Assembly (NCBI GenBank): GCA_024279135.1
Contig: JAJRRU010000022.1
Coordinates: 1-64,000, forward strand
Direction of reading: 5' to 3'
From: Alphaproteobacteria bacterium
GTDB lineage: Bacteria > Pseudomonadota > Alphaproteobacteria > Rhodospirillales > Casp-alpha2
DNA length: 64,000 bases
Part shown: positions 26,539-35,936 of the stretch, one piece after another
How the letters are laid out: each line of letters opens with the position of its first letter
How positions within the stretch are numbered: position 1 is the stretch's first letter
Notes under the pieces: generated by a model
The model's database searches: none
Told to the model about the DNA's origin: nothing
Seen by the model: only the letters and a program-made list of their open reading frames with translations
Program-made: the position numbers and the translations under genes

Positions 26539-29500
26539 ATGTCAGCCCAACCAGAATTCATCCACCTGAGAGTCCATTCGGCCTATTCCCTGTCCGAAGG
26601 GGCGGTGCGTCTGGACGACCTGGCCGAGATGTGCCGAAAACTGACCATGCCTGCGGTGGCGATTACCGATACCAATAACCTGTTTGGTGCCATGGAGTTT
26701 TCCGGCAAATTATCGGGTGCTGGAATTCAACCTGTTATCGGCTGCCAGCTACGAGTGCACATATCGTCACAGGACGCTGGCTCAAAAATTGAGTTCGAAG
26801 GCTCATTTGTTTTCCTGGTGCAAAATCAAACCGGCTATCTGAACCTGCTGAAATTACTCAGCATCGCGTATATGGACACCGACGAAAGCCTGGAACCCCA
26901 CGTCACCGTGGCAAACATGGCTGAGTATAACACCGGCCTGATCGCCCTGAGCGGTGGCCCGGGCGGGCTGCTTGGTGACATGCTGCTGAAAGGCAATAAA
27001 CAGCTAGCCAGCGAGCTAGCCAGTGAGCTCAAGGGTATCTATGGCGACCGGATTTACCTGGAAATCATGCGTCACGGCACCGAGCATGAGAGAAACACCG
27101 AACAGGCTTTTCTGGACTTTGCCTATGATCTTGATATTGCCCTGGTTGCCACCAACGAAGTGTTCTTTCCGACCCGTGATATGTACGAAGCACACGATGC
27201 GTTAATCTGTATTGCCGCCGGTCGCCGGGTCTCCGAAGTTGAGCGCCGCCGGTTGACACCCGAGCATTATTTCAAGACCGCCCGTGAAATGAAGTCATTG
27301 TTTAAAGATTTGCCTGAAGCTGTTGATAATACAGTAATTATTGCCAAGCGATGTTCATTCATGGTGCCCCGAATTGATCCTATTCTGCCGCCTTATGATT
27401 GTGGTGAAGGGTGTTCGGAAACCGATGAATTGCGAGCCCAGTCAGAACGGGGCCTGGATGGTCGCCTGGCCGATCATGTGTACCGCGATGAGATGGATGA
27501 AGAGGCCCGCAAGCAGGCTGCCCAACCTTACCGCGAACGGCTGGATTACGAATTATCCGTTATTCATGATATGGGGTTTCCCGGCTATTTCCTGATCGTT
27601 GCCGATTTTATCGGCTGGTCAAATGAACAGGGCATTCCGGTCGGTCCGGGCCGTGGTTCGGGCGCGGGCTCGGTGGTGGCCTGGGCATTGACTATTACCG
27701 ATCTGGATCCCTTACGGTGGGGCTTGTTGTTCGAGCGTTTCCTTAACCCCGAACGGGTTTCCATGCCGGATTTTGATATCGATTTCTGCCAGGATCGCCG
27801 TGATGAAGTCATCCGTTATGTGCAGGGCAAATATGGCCGCGATCGTGTCGCCCAGATTATCACGTTTGGCAAGTTACAGGCCCGTGCCGTGCTGCGCGAT
27901 GTGGGGCGTGTGCTCGATATGTCCTATGGCAAGGTGAACGATATTTGTAAGATGATCCCCAATAATCCGGCTGATCCGGTCGATCTGAACGGGGCGATTA
28001 ATGGTGAACCGGAATTGCGTCGATTGATCCGCGAAGACAATGAGGTGTCCCGCCTGGTCACCATCGCCAAGCAACTGGAAGGCCTCAACCGTCACGCCTC
28101 GACCCATGCCGCCGGGGTTGTGATCGGTGACCGCCCGCTGGACCGCTTGATACCGCTTTATCGCGATCCGCGATCCGATATGCCGGTTACCGGGTTTAAT
28201 ATGAAATTTGTCGAGTCTGCCGGGTTGGTGAAATTCGATTTTCTGGGCCTGAAAACCCTGACCGTCCTGGCCAAGGCGCAGGATCTGGTACGCCAGCGCC
28301 CAGGCTGCGGTGATATAGATGTATCGAAGATACCCCTCGATGACCGGGCGACCTTTGAGATGATCAGCGAAGGTCACACCGTGGGTGTCTTCCAGTTGGA
28401 AAGTGCCGGCATGGTGGATGTGCTGCGCAAGTTAAAACCCGACGTGTTCGAGGTCATTATCGCTGTGGTCGCGCTCTATCGGCCCGGTCCCATGGACAAT
28501 ATTCCAAGTTTCATCCGGCGCAAAGACGGTACCGAGAAAATAGACTATCTGTATCCCACACTGGAGGGCATCCTGAGCGAGACCTTCGGGGTGATTATCT
28601 ATCAGGAACAGGTCATGCAGATCGCCCAGGAATTATCGGGGTATTCCCTGGGCAAGGCTGATCTGCTGCGTCGCGCTATGGGTAAAAAAGACAAGGCCGG
28701 TATGGACGAACAGCGTCTGGCCTTTGTGAATGGCGCCAAGGCCAAGGGAGTCAAAGAACAGCGCGCATCGGAAATTTTCGATCTGGTGGGCAAGTTTGCC
28801 GGTTATGGTTTCAATAAATCCCACGCCGCAGCCTACGCCATGGTGGCCTACCAGACGGCTTATATGAAGGCCAATTATCCGGTCGAATTTCTCGCCGCGT
28901 CCATGACCCTCGATCTTGGTAACACAGACAAGCTCAATATATTCCGCCAGGAACTTGACCGGCTTGGCATCGCGTTGCTGAAACCCGATATAAACCGTTC
29001 CCAGGCGGTTTTCTCGGTCGAACCGCACGACAAGACCGAAAAACTGTCCATCAGATATGCCCTTGGGGCGATCAAGAATGTTGGCTCGGCGGCCATGGAA
29101 GCGTTGATAGGCGAGCGCCGGGAAAATGGTCCTTTCAAGGATCTCGGGGATTTTATCAATCGTCTGGGCGATACCCACGTCAATAAACGACAGATGGAAA
29201 ACCTCATACGAGCCGGAGGCCTGGATTGTTTCGGTTATAATCGCAAGGAACTGTTTGGCAGTATTGAGATGATCATGCGTCATGCCCATCTTGCCCTGCA
29301 TGAACGAAACGATAATCAGATGGGCCTGTTCGGTGGAGAGGCCGCCCCGGTTCAGGAAATTGACATACCACAGCATACCGAATGGGACCCCATGGATCGG
29401 CTGAAGGAAGAATTCGATGCCATCGGGTTTTATCTTTCCGGTCATCCGCTGGACGCATTTGGATCATTGCTGAAGGGGCTGCGGGCACGTCCCATAAAGG

Positions 29501-30027
29501 AGATTATGGACGCCGGAAAGGACTGTGCCATTTCCATGGCCGGTACGGTCATTGCCAAGAAAGAACGTATATCGGCCAAAGGCAACCGGTACGCCTTTAT
29601 ATCCCTGTCGGATTCTTCCGGCTCATGCGAGGTAACGGCTTTCTCCGATGCTCTGGCTCAGGCCCGTGATTATCTTGAAATCGGGCAAAACATCTTTATC
29701 AAGGGGGGGGTAAAATTTGAAGATGAGACCCCGCGTTTTACGGGTAATACCATCGAGTCTCTCGATAACAAGGCGGCTAATACGGTGTGTTCCATGCGGG
29801 TGGTTATTGCCCAGCAAAACGCTATCGATGTGATCAGCCAAATTCTGGAACGTGAGGGCAAGGGTAACAGCACCGTTGAAGTCATGATCCGGATACAAGA
29901 CGGCAATCAACAAGGCAACGGCGAGCGGGACGTTATTGTTCGTCTTAAAAGACGTTATGCCATTTCTCCGGCGGTCATGCAGGCGGTTCGCTCGGAACGT
30001 GGCATACTGGACGTTCAGGAAATCTGA
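26539..30027 (+). CDS. dnaE: DNA polymerase III alpha subunit DnaE
   Basis: The replicative polymerase catalytic subunit, 1162 residues from ATG 26539 (an in-frame ATG lies at 26521). The PHP domain opens with FIHLRVHSAYSLSEGAVRL (residues 6-24). The polymerase active site includes the PDFDIDFCQDRRDEV segment with catalytic aspartates, and GPGRGSGAGSVVAWAL precedes it. Fingers, a helix-hairpin-helix region and a C-terminal OB fold (about 990-1070) follow. Length matches DnaE1. In alphaproteobacteria it usually follows lolD directly; here 5 kb of other genes intervene. Confidence 0.97.
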   Translation: MSAQPEFIHLRVHSAYSLSEGAVRLDDLAEMCRKLTMPAVAITDTNNLFGAMEFSGKLSGAGIQPVIGCQLRVHISSQDAGSKIEFEGSFVFLVQNQTGYLNLLKLLSIAYMDTDESLEPHVTVANMAEYNTGLIALSGGPGGLLGDMLLKGNKQLASELASELKGIYGDRIYLEIMRHGTEHERNTEQAFLDFAYDLDIALVATNEVFFPTRDMYEAHDALICIAAGRRVSEVERRRLTPEHYFKTAREMKSLFKDLPEAVDNTVIIAKRCSFMVPRIDPILPPYDCGEGCSETDELRAQSERGLDGRLADHVYRDEMDEEARKQAAQPYRERLDYELSVIHDMGFPGYFLIVADFIGWSNEQGIPVGPGRGSGAGSVVAWALTITDLDPLRWGLLFERFLNPERVSMPDFDIDFCQDRRDEVIRYVQGKYGRDRVAQIITFGKLQARAVLRDVGRVLDMSYGKVNDICKMIPNNPADPVDLNGAINGEPELRRLIREDNEVSRLVTIAKQLEGLNRHASTHAAGVVIGDRPLDRLIPLYRDPRSDMPVTGFNMKFVESAGLVKFDFLGLKTLTVLAKAQDLVRQRPGCGDIDVSKIPLDDRATFEMISEGHTVGVFQLESAGMVDVLRKLKPDVFEVIIAVVALYRPGPMDNIPSFIRRKDGTEKIDYLYPTLEGILSETFGVIIYQEQVMQIAQELSGYSLGKADLLRRAMGKKDKAGMDEQRLAFVNGAKAKGVKEQRASEIFDLVGKFAGYGFNKSHAAAYAMVAYQTAYMKANYPVEFLAASMTLDLGNTDKLNIFRQELDRLGIALLKPDINRSQAVFSVEPHDKTEKLSIRYALGAIKNVGSAAMEALIGERRENGPFKDLGDFINRLGDTHVNKRQMENLIRAGGLDCFGYNRKELFGSIEMIMRHAHLALHERNDNQMGLFGGEAAPVQEIDIPQHTEWDPMDRLKEEFDAIGFYLSGHPLDAFGSLLKGLRARPIKEIMDAGKDCAISMAGTVIAKKERISAKGNRYAFISLSDSSGSCEVTAFSDALAQARDYLEIGQNIFIKGGVKFEDETPRFTGNTIESLDNKAANTVCSMRVVIAQQNAIDVISQILEREGKGNSTVEVMIRIQDGNQQGNGERDVIVRLKRRYAISPAVMQAVRSERGILDVQEI

Positions 30028-30082
30028 AAAAATAACCCTTGCAAACCGTGAAAGGGGGGGCTAAGACAACCTCAAATTCGCA

Positions 30083-30190
30083 CGCAGACATGTGGCACCC
30101 GGCGCAAATTCGTCGGAATTGTCACTCCGGTGTCGACCCATGGTGGGGAGACTAAGGTCTGCGGAGGCATAACCGGAAAAGGAATAAAAA
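30083..30190 (+). promoter_or_regulatory. Structured rpsB leader (candidate S2 autoregulatory region)
   Basis: CGCAGAC (30083-30089) and GTCTGCG (30157-30163) can close a domain of about 80 nt. Inside it, AATTC/GAATT (around 30097-30120) and CCCA/TGGG form smaller helices. AAGGA at 30179-30183 is the ribosome site. The rpsB-tsf leader is known to be autoregulated by S2 in E. coli; that this leader works alike is inferred. Confidence 0.4.
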
Positions 30191-31309
30191 ATGGCATTGC
30201 CATCATTCACCATGCGTCAGCTGCTCGAAGCTGGTGTTCACTTTGGTCATAGTACCCGCCGCTGGAACCCCAAAATGGCCCCGTTCCTGTTTGGCGACCG
30301 CAACAACATTCACATTATCGATCTGCAACAGACGGTTCCCTTGCTGCACAGTGCCATGCAGGCCGTGCGCGATGTGGCCGCAAGTGGTGGCCGGGTTCTG
30401 TTCGTTGGAACAAAGCGTCAGGCTTCCGAACGGGTCGCCGCCGCCGCCAAGCGTTCCGGTCAGTATTTCGTCAATCACCGCTGGCTCGGTGGCATGATGA
30501 CAAACTGGCAGACCATTTCAAAATCCATCCGCCGCCTGAAAGACCTGGAAGAACAACTTCAGGGTGACGCCCTGGCCGGTATGACCAAAAAAGAATTGCT
30601 CAACCTGACCCGCGAGCGTGACAAGCTGGAAAGGGCACTGGGCGGCATCAAGGAAATGGGTGCATTGCCGGATATCCTTGTGGTAGTTGATACAAACAAG
30701 GAAAAAATTGCCGTTGACGAAGCCAACGTGCTGAAAATCCCGGTAATCGGCATCCTGGATTCAAACAGTGATCCCAGGGGCATTTCACACCCGGTTCCGG
30801 GCAATGATGATGCCATTCGTGCTATCGAAATGTACTGTGATTTATTATCCGGTGCCGTACTCGACGGCATTCAGACGCAAGTCGGTTTAAGCGGTGGTGA
30901 TCTTGGCGAAGCCGAGGTGGTTCCGGTTGAAGAGTTGCCCAGTGAAGCAGAAGTCGCCGATGTTGCCGCTGCTGCTGAAGCTGCCCCCGAAGCTAAAGCG
31001 GCCCCCGAAGCTAAAGCGGCCCCCGAAGCTAAAGCGGCCCCAGAAGTTAAAACGGCTCCCGAAGCAGAAGCTGCCCCTAAAGCAGAAGTGGCTCCTGAAC
31101 CAGAAGCTGCGCCTGAAGCCAAAGTTGCTGCCAAGGAAGAAACTGCCCCTAAAACCAAGGTTGCAGCCAAGGAAAAACCTGCTGAAAAAGCCAAGCCTGC
31201 CGCCAAGGCTAAAGTCGCTACAAAAGCTAAAGCGGACACCGAGGCTGAGCCAAAAGCTGACGCGGCACCAGAGGAAGACAAAGAGGCTGATAAAAAAACC
31301 TCAGCATAA
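30191..31309 (+). CDS. rpsB: 30S ribosomal protein S2 with long Ala/Pro/Glu/Lys-rich C-terminal tail
   Basis: A 372-residue protein; residues 1-235 are an ordinary S2 ([20 protein letters not shown] at 8-27, then [10 protein letters not shown], and the DSNSDP region). S2 binds the 30S head-body junction and recruits S1. The usual length is about 240-260, so about 135 residues are extra. The tail is low complexity, with repeats of the unit APEAKA encoded by 18-bp DNA repeats at 30983-31054, then more Lys-Ala-Pro blocks. Alphaproteobacterial S2 proteins often have short tails; this one is long. It is co-transcribed with tsf, 51 bp downstream. Confidence 0.97.
   Translation: MALPSFTMRQLLEAGVHFGHSTRRWNPKMAPFLFGDRNNIHIIDLQQTVPLLHSAMQAVRDVAASGGRVLFVGTKRQASERVAAAAKRSGQYFVNHRWLGGMMTNWQTISKSIRRLKDLEEQLQGDALAGMTKKELLNLTRERDKLERALGGIKEMGALPDILVVVDTNKEKIAVDEANVLKIPVIGILDSNSDPRGISHPVPGNDDAIRAIEMYCDLLSGAVLDGIQTQVGLSGGDLGEAEVVPVEELPSEAEVADVAAAAEAAPEAKAAPEAKAAPEAKAAPEVKTAPEAEAAPKAEVAPEPEAAPEAKVAAKEETAPKTKVAAKEKPAEKAKPAAKAKVATKAKADTEAEPKADAAPEEDKEADKKTSA
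30983..31054 (+). repeat. 18-bp coding tandem repeat in rpsB
   Basis: Three perfect copies of GCCCCCGAAGCTAAAGCG (30983-31036) and one degenerate copy (31037-31054) encode APEAKA-type units. Further related but diverged units follow to about 31120. Confidence 0.9.
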
Positions 31310-31360
31310 AGTCTTTTTTCAAGACGTTAGATTGAACAATTAAAGTAAAGGTTTAGGCAC

Positions 31361-32287
31361 ATGACTGTAATCACCGCTGCATTGGTGAAAGAGCTGCGCG
31401 AGAAATCCGGCGCGGGTATGATGGACTGTAAAAAAGCACTGACCGAAACCGGTGGTGATCTGGAACAGGCCGTTGACTGGTTACGTACCAAAGGGCTGGC
31501 TTCCGCCGCCAAGAAGGCTGGTCGAACTGCTTCCGAAGGACTGGTCGCGGTTTATGTTGACGGCAAGTCCGGTGCCATGGTGGAGATAAATGCGGAAACA
31601 GATTTTGTCGCCCGCAATGAGATTTTTCAGGAATTCGTCCTGAACGTTGCTAAAATTGCCATGGACGTGGGTGAAGATATTGATGTCATTGCCGCGGCTG
31701 CCTATCCGGGCGAAGATCGAACCGTAGCCGAACAACTGACCCAGTTGATCTCTACCATCGGTGAGAACATGTCGCTGCGCCGGGCTCGTTGCATGAGCGT
31801 TGGCGAAGGGGCCATGTCTTGTTATGTCCACAACCAACTGGCCCCCGGACTGGGTAAGATCGGCGTTTTGGTCGGTCTTGAATCAACCGGTGATGTGACC
31901 GTTCTCGGTGGTCTTGGCAAACAGATTGCCATGCATATTGCGGCCTCAAAACCGGTCTCGGTATCCCGTGATGATCTGGATCAGGCTTTGGTTGAGCGGG
32001 AACGTAAATTCCTCTCCGATCAGGCCCGCGACAGTGGTAAACCAGAGGCTATTATCGATAAAATGGTCGAAGGCCGTCTGCGCAAGTATTTTGAAGACGT
32101 TTGTCTGCTCGACCAGACTTTTGCCATCGATGGTGAAAACAAGGTTTCAACTGTTTTGGAGAACACCGCCAAGGAAATTGGTGCACCCCTGAAAGTTGCC
32201 GGATTCGCCACGTTCATTCTTGGCGAAGGCATCGAAAAGAAAGAAGAAGATTTTGCGGCTGAAGTAGCGGCTGTAGCCCAGGGTTAA
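31361..32287 (+). CDS. tsf: Elongation factor Ts
   Basis: A 308-residue nucleotide exchange factor for EF-Tu. The N-terminal UBA-like domain ([20 protein letters not shown] at residues 8-27) is followed by the EF-Tu contact region [16 protein letters not shown] (about 72-87) and two core subdomains with a coiled-coil. Length is normal. It forms an operon with rpsB and ends in a strong terminator at 32313. pyrH, normally next, is separated here by an opposite-strand gene. Confidence 0.97.
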   Translation: MTVITAALVKELREKSGAGMMDCKKALTETGGDLEQAVDWLRTKGLASAAKKAGRTASEGLVAVYVDGKSGAMVEINAETDFVARNEIFQEFVLNVAKIAMDVGEDIDVIAAAAYPGEDRTVAEQLTQLISTIGENMSLRRARCMSVGEGAMSCYVHNQLAPGLGKIGVLVGLESTGDVTVLGGLGKQIAMHIAASKPVSVSRDDLDQALVERERKFLSDQARDSGKPEAIIDKMVEGRLRKYFEDVCLLDQTFAIDGENKVSTVLENTAKEIGAPLKVAGFATFILGEGIEKKEEDFAAEVAAVAQG

Positions 32288-32312
32288 TTCACCCCGTTGA
32301 TTTTGCTGAAGG

Positions 32313-32343
32313 CGCACGGCTCATAGTGGACCGTGCGTTTTTT
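32313..32343 (+). terminator. Rho-independent terminator after tsf
   Basis: CGCACGG (32313-32319) and CCGTGCG (32331-32337) form a 7-bp GC-rich stem, followed at once by six T residues (32338-32343). Confidence 0.85.
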
Positions 32344-32364
32344 GCTGTCTGCCTGGTATTGTGA

Positions 32365-32970
32365 TCAGGGTTTTCCGGTGTCTGATTTTTCTGTCAGATT
32401 ACCCCACCGCCAAAATGCCAGCACGATCAGGGGCTGGTCATCTGATCTGACGCTGTGCCAGACCCTGGACGGGTGATGAACGATTGATCCGGGTGGGCGC
32501 AAGATATAGTTGGCGCCATTTTTACGGCCCTTCATGCACAGGGCATTGCCAGCCAGCGGCAGGTAATTTTCGTCAGCTACATGGCGATGGGGCGGGTAGG
32601 TGTTGTGGGGACCGATAACCAGAAAGGATATGAGCAGCTTTGTGCTGTAATAATATCCACGCTCGCCGACCAGTTCGACCCAGCCATAGCGCTGTAGAAA
32701 GTCTTCACCAAAATCTTCCGCCGTGTAGGTCTGGTCCCAGGCAAACCCGTGCACGCCCTCTAAAAAAGCATCGATGACGGGCCTGGTTGTTGCTGAACAG
32801 GTCAGATCACTTTTTAACAGATAGTCACAAACCGGCAGGGTCCGTGTCGGTAAATCCCGCTCGCGGCAGGTTTCTGGCGGCAGCAACTCAAGGAATTCGT
32901 TGAGCTGGGGATCGTCGATTGCGCGCAAGGCCTGTTTAGTGATTTCATAAAGCTGACTGATTTTCGTCAC
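32365..32970 (-). CDS. DMSP-lyase family cupin (DddQ/DddL-like)
   Basis: A 201-residue protein of the dimethylsulfoniopropionate lyase cupin family, which cleaves DMSP to dimethyl sulfide and acrylate. The family block [20 protein letters not shown] (82-101) precedes the cupin motif [14 protein letters not shown] (128-141), which supplies metal ligands His128, His130 and Glu134 and a possible catalytic Tyr136. The second cupin motif [14 protein letters not shown] (159-172) adds a His ligand. The end LAFWRW is also typical. Family membership is well supported; DMSP as substrate is not proven, since close cupins can differ. It interrupts the usual tsf-pyrH order on the opposite strand. No other DMSP genes are nearby. 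Confidence 0.75.
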   Translation of the reverse strand: MTKISQLYEITKQALRAIDDPQLNEFLELLPPETCRERDLPTRTLPVCDYLLKSDLTCSATTRPVIDAFLEGVHGFAWDQTYTAEDFGEDFLQRYGWVELVGERGYYYSTKLLISFLVIGPHNTYPPHRHVADENYLPLAGNALCMKGRKNGANYILRPPGSIVHHPSRVWHSVRSDDQPLIVLAFWRWGNLTEKSDTGKP

Positions 32971-33123
32971 AGGAAACGTCCTTTGTATTCGATGACTGTT
33001 GACTGCCGGCCGGTGAGAAAAACAAGAGTGGTAAAATGTGGAAAATGTCCGGGACGTTTATTTATCCGTAGTGTAATATCCGCCGTGTCATACATTAATC
33101 AATCAATAAATGCGGGAACAGCC

Positions 33124-33840
33124 ATGTCGTCAATTACGTCCTATAAAAGAGTCCTGTTAAAATTGTCGGGTGAAGCCTTGATGGGGGACCTTGAATACGG
33201 TCTTGATACACCAACCGTTAAACGTATTTGCGAAGAAGTTAAAACGGTTCACTCCGTCGGTGTTCAAACGGCCCTGGTGATCGGTGCCGGTAACATCTTC
33301 CGTGGTGTGGTCGGGGCGGCCGCCGGTATTGAACGGACCACGGCAGATTATATGGGAATGCTGGCCACCGTGATTAACGCACTGGCCGTCCAGAGTATGC
33401 TCGAGAGCATCGGTGTTCATACCCGGGTTCTGTCGGCTATCCCCATGTCATCAGTTTGCGAGGCCTATATTCGCAGGCGCGCCATCCGGCATATGGAAAA
33501 GGGCAGGGTGGTTATTTTTGCTGCCGGTACGGGCAATCCGTTTTTTACCACCGATACGGCGGCGGCTCTGCGGGCCGCGGAAATGGGCTGCGAGGCTTTG
33601 ATCAAGGGAACCCAGGTCGATGGTGTTTATGACAGTGATCCCAAGACCAACCCGGATGCCGTTCGTTACGAAAATTTGAGCTATCAGGAAGTCTTGTCCA
33701 AGAATTTGCGGGTTATGGATACCTCTGCCGTGGCGCTGTCGCGTGAAAATAATATTCCTATCTTGGTGTTTTCCATTCATAATCAGGGGGAATTTGGCAA
33801 GGTAGTCAGTGGCAAGGGAACCTTTACAAAAATATCATAA
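33124..33840 (+). CDS. pyrH: Uridylate kinase (UMP kinase)
   Basis: A 238-residue hexameric kinase that makes UDP from UMP for nucleotide and sugar-nucleotide synthesis. ATG 33124 is chosen because the family start [16 protein letters not shown] follows at residue 7. GAGNIFRG and the [20 protein letters not shown] segment (nucleotide sites) are present, and [13 protein letters not shown] is typical. Amino-acid-kinase fold. Upstream in-frame codons (from 32983) have no good ribosome site. frr follows. Confidence 0.96.
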   Translation: MSSITSYKRVLLKLSGEALMGDLEYGLDTPTVKRICEEVKTVHSVGVQTALVIGAGNIFRGVVGAAAGIERTTADYMGMLATVINALAVQSMLESIGVHTRVLSAIPMSSVCEAYIRRRAIRHMEKGRVVIFAAGTGNPFFTTDTAAALRAAEMGCEALIKGTQVDGVYDSDPKTNPDAVRYENLSYQEVLSKNLRVMDTSAVALSRENNIPILVFSIHNQGEFGKVVSGKGTFTKIS

Positions 33841-33914
33841 TTGTCAGAGTGGCTGTATTTATTTCAGCAAATATTGTAAGCACAGGGCTCTGGACGAACA
33901 TAGGGGAGATCATC

Positions 33915-34484
33915 GTGTCTGATTTTAAATTTTCGGTGCAACAAAAAGATATTAAACGCCGAATGGAAGGTGCCGTCGATATACTGCACAAGGAGTTCGC
34001 CGGGCTGCGCAGTGGACGTGCCGCGACCAGCCTGCTTGAACCCATAATGGTGGATGCCTATGGCAGTCCCATGCCATTGAACCAGGTGGGCAATATTGGC
34101 GTACCTGAGCCGCGTATGTTATCGGTTCAGGTCTGGGACAAGTCGTTGGTTTCGGCTGTTGAAAAAGCCATTCGTGAATCAGACCTTGGACTGAACCCTC
34201 AGACAGAAGGCCAGACTATTCGGATTCCAATTCCGGCTTTAACGGAAGAACGCCGAACCGAATATGTTAAAATAGCCGGTAAATACGCCGAAGATGCTCG
34301 CGTTGCCGTACGCAATATCCGCCGACATGGCATGGATGATCTGAAAAAAGCAGAAAAAGATAACGAGATCAGCGAAGACGAACATCATGATTATAGTCAA
34401 GATATACAGGAATTAACCGATACCTATGTTGGCAAATTAGATACCGCGTTTGCCAATAAAGAAGAAGAAATTATGCAGGTCTGA
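33915..34484 (+). CDS. frr: Ribosome recycling factor
   Basis: A 189-residue factor that splits post-termination ribosomes with EF-G. GTG 33915 with AGGGGAG at 33902-33908 is the start; an in-frame GTG at 33849 has weaker context. The three-helix bundle pattern is clear: [20 protein letters not shown] (about 25-44), [19 protein letters not shown] and [20 protein letters not shown]. Length is normal (185-190). It lies between pyrH and uppS in the translation/envelope supercluster. Confidence 0.96.
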   Translation: MSDFKFSVQQKDIKRRMEGAVDILHKEFAGLRSGRAATSLLEPIMVDAYGSPMPLNQVGNIGVPEPRMLSVQVWDKSLVSAVEKAIRESDLGLNPQTEGQTIRIPIPALTEERRTEYVKIAGKYAEDARVAVRNIRRHGMDDLKKAEKDNEISEDEHHDYSQDIQELTDTYVGKLDTAFANKEEEIMQV

Positions 34485-34487
34485 TTT

Positions 34488-35225
34488 ATGATGAAAACGG
34501 CACCGCAAAAAGCTGGGGGTGGCTCACAGCCACCGTATCATGTTGCCATTATAATGGATGGCAATGGCCGCTGGGCCCGCGCCCGTGGTCTGCCCCGGGT
34601 CGAAGGACATCGCCGAGGGGCCGATGCGGTTCGAAAGGTCATCAATGCGGCGGCATCTTCCGGGGTTTCATGTCTTACGCTGTTTGGTTTTTCTTCGGAG
34701 AACTGGAAACGCCCGGCCGATGAGGTCAATGACCTGATGGGCCTGCTGAAATATTATCTTCGCAAGGAAATTGCCGAGCTTCATAAAAACAATGTCTGTT
34801 TCATGGTAATCGGTGACCGCTCCAAACTGGAAGATAATATCGTCCGCTCAATAGAAGAAGCCGAAAAAATGACCAGCGGCAATCATGGCCTGAAATTAAT
34901 TCTCGCCCTGAGTTACGGTGGACGAGCCGAAATTACCACCACCGTAAAATCCATTGCTGAAAGTGTTGTATCAGGCAAACTGTCGCTGGATGACATCAAT
35001 GAGGATACGGTGACTGAGCGGTTATTCAGTGTGGGTGTTCCTGATCCGGATTTGTTGATTCGCACCAGTGGTGAGCGTCGTATCAGTAATTTTTTGTTAT
35101 GGCAATTGGCCTATGCCGAACTCCTGTTTGTGGAAACCTTGTGGCCGGACTTTACCGAAGATGATTTTTACATGGCTATCAGGGAATATCAGTGCAGGGA
35201 TCGCCGTTACGGTGCCATTCGCTGA
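34488..35225 (+). CDS. uppS: Isoprenyl transferase, undecaprenyl diphosphate synthase
   Basis: A 245-residue cis-prenyltransferase that builds the C55 carrier for peptidoglycan and LPS. HVAIIMDGNGRWARARGLPR (residues 17-36) contains the catalytic Asp of MDGNGRWA. LFGFSSENWKRP (about 66-77) and the dimer-interface DLLIRTSGERRISNFLLWQ are present. It starts 3 bp after the frr stop with a double ATG. The next gene is cdsA. Confidence 0.97.
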   Translation: MMKTAPQKAGGGSQPPYHVAIIMDGNGRWARARGLPRVEGHRRGADAVRKVINAAASSGVSCLTLFGFSSENWKRPADEVNDLMGLLKYYLRKEIAELHKNNVCFMVIGDRSKLEDNIVRSIEEAEKMTSGNHGLKLILALSYGGRAEITTTVKSIAESVVSGKLSLDDINEDTVTERLFSVGVPDPDLLIRTSGERRISNFLLWQLAYAELLFVETLWPDFTEDDFYMAIREYQCRDRRYGAIR

Positions 35226-35249
35226 TATTGTGGCGGCTGAGGATTTAAT

Positions 35250-35936
35250 GTGAGTAAGTTAATGGTGCGTACTCTATCGGCGTTAATACTGGCGCCGGTG
35301 GTTCTTGCTGCGGTCTATGTGGGCGAGATGTTGTTCCATGTTCTGATTGCTGTTGCCTTGGTTGCTGGCCTGTGGGAATGGCTGAAAATGTGTCGACGTA
35401 CAGCTCAGCCGGACAAAACTTCATCGACGAGCGTGGTCTGGTTGCTGGGCGGTGCGGGCTATATCATTGCGGCCATGGGTGCCCTGGTCTGGTTGCGTAG
35501 CTATAACGAGCAGGGCGATATTATCCTGTTTTGGTTGCTGGGTCTTGTCTGGGCGGCAGATACCGGGGCTTATCTGACAGGTTCCACACTTGGCGGGCCA
35601 AAATTCGCACCGCGCATCAGCCCCAACAAAACCTGGTCTGGCTTTATTGGCGCCATAATATTCTCCACGCTGGTGGGGTGGGTGACAGGCTACATTCTCG
35701 GTAAAGCGGCTCTGGATTGGGACCTGATTTTGATCAGTTCAGCCATCGGGGCCGTATCGCAAATGGGTGATTTGCTTGAATCATTTGCCAAACGCCATTT
35801 TGGTGTTAAGGATAGCGGCACGATTATCCCCGGACATGGTGGTATACTGGATCGAATTGATGGCCTGATGGCAGCCGCTATCTGTGCTGCCCTGGTACTT
35901 TATCTAAATACTGGAGTCGAACTGTCATGGGGGTAA
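35250..35936 (+). CDS. cdsA: Phosphatidate cytidylyltransferase
   Basis: A 228-residue multi-pass membrane enzyme that makes CDP-diacylglycerol from phosphatidic acid and CTP. GTG 35250 follows GAGGA at 35239-35243. The family signature is DSGTIIPGHGGILDRIDGLM (about residues 188-207), with the metal-binding Asp residues. Six or seven hydrophobic helices are visible. It is shorter than E. coli CdsA (285) at the N-terminus, as many alphaproteobacterial forms are. It overlaps dxr by 10 bases. Confidence 0.95.
   Translation: MSKLMVRTLSALILAPVVLAAVYVGEMLFHVLIAVALVAGLWEWLKMCRRTAQPDKTSSTSVVWLLGGAGYIIAAMGALVWLRSYNEQGDIILFWLLGLVWAADTGAYLTGSTLGGPKFAPRISPNKTWSGFIGAIIFSTLVGWVTGYILGKAALDWDLILISSAIGAVSQMGDLLESFAKRHFGVKDSGTIIPGHGGILDRIDGLMAAAICAALVLYLNTGVELSWG

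Noticed and set aside
30983-31054. CRISPR-like direct repeats
   Set aside because: The units are contiguous with no spacers, in frame, and code for the S2 tail. No cas genes or spaced repeats occur in the window.
30871-31281. An Ala/Ser/Gly-rich frame antisense to the rpsB tail
   Set aside because: It is the reverse reading of the 18-bp repeats and has no independent support.
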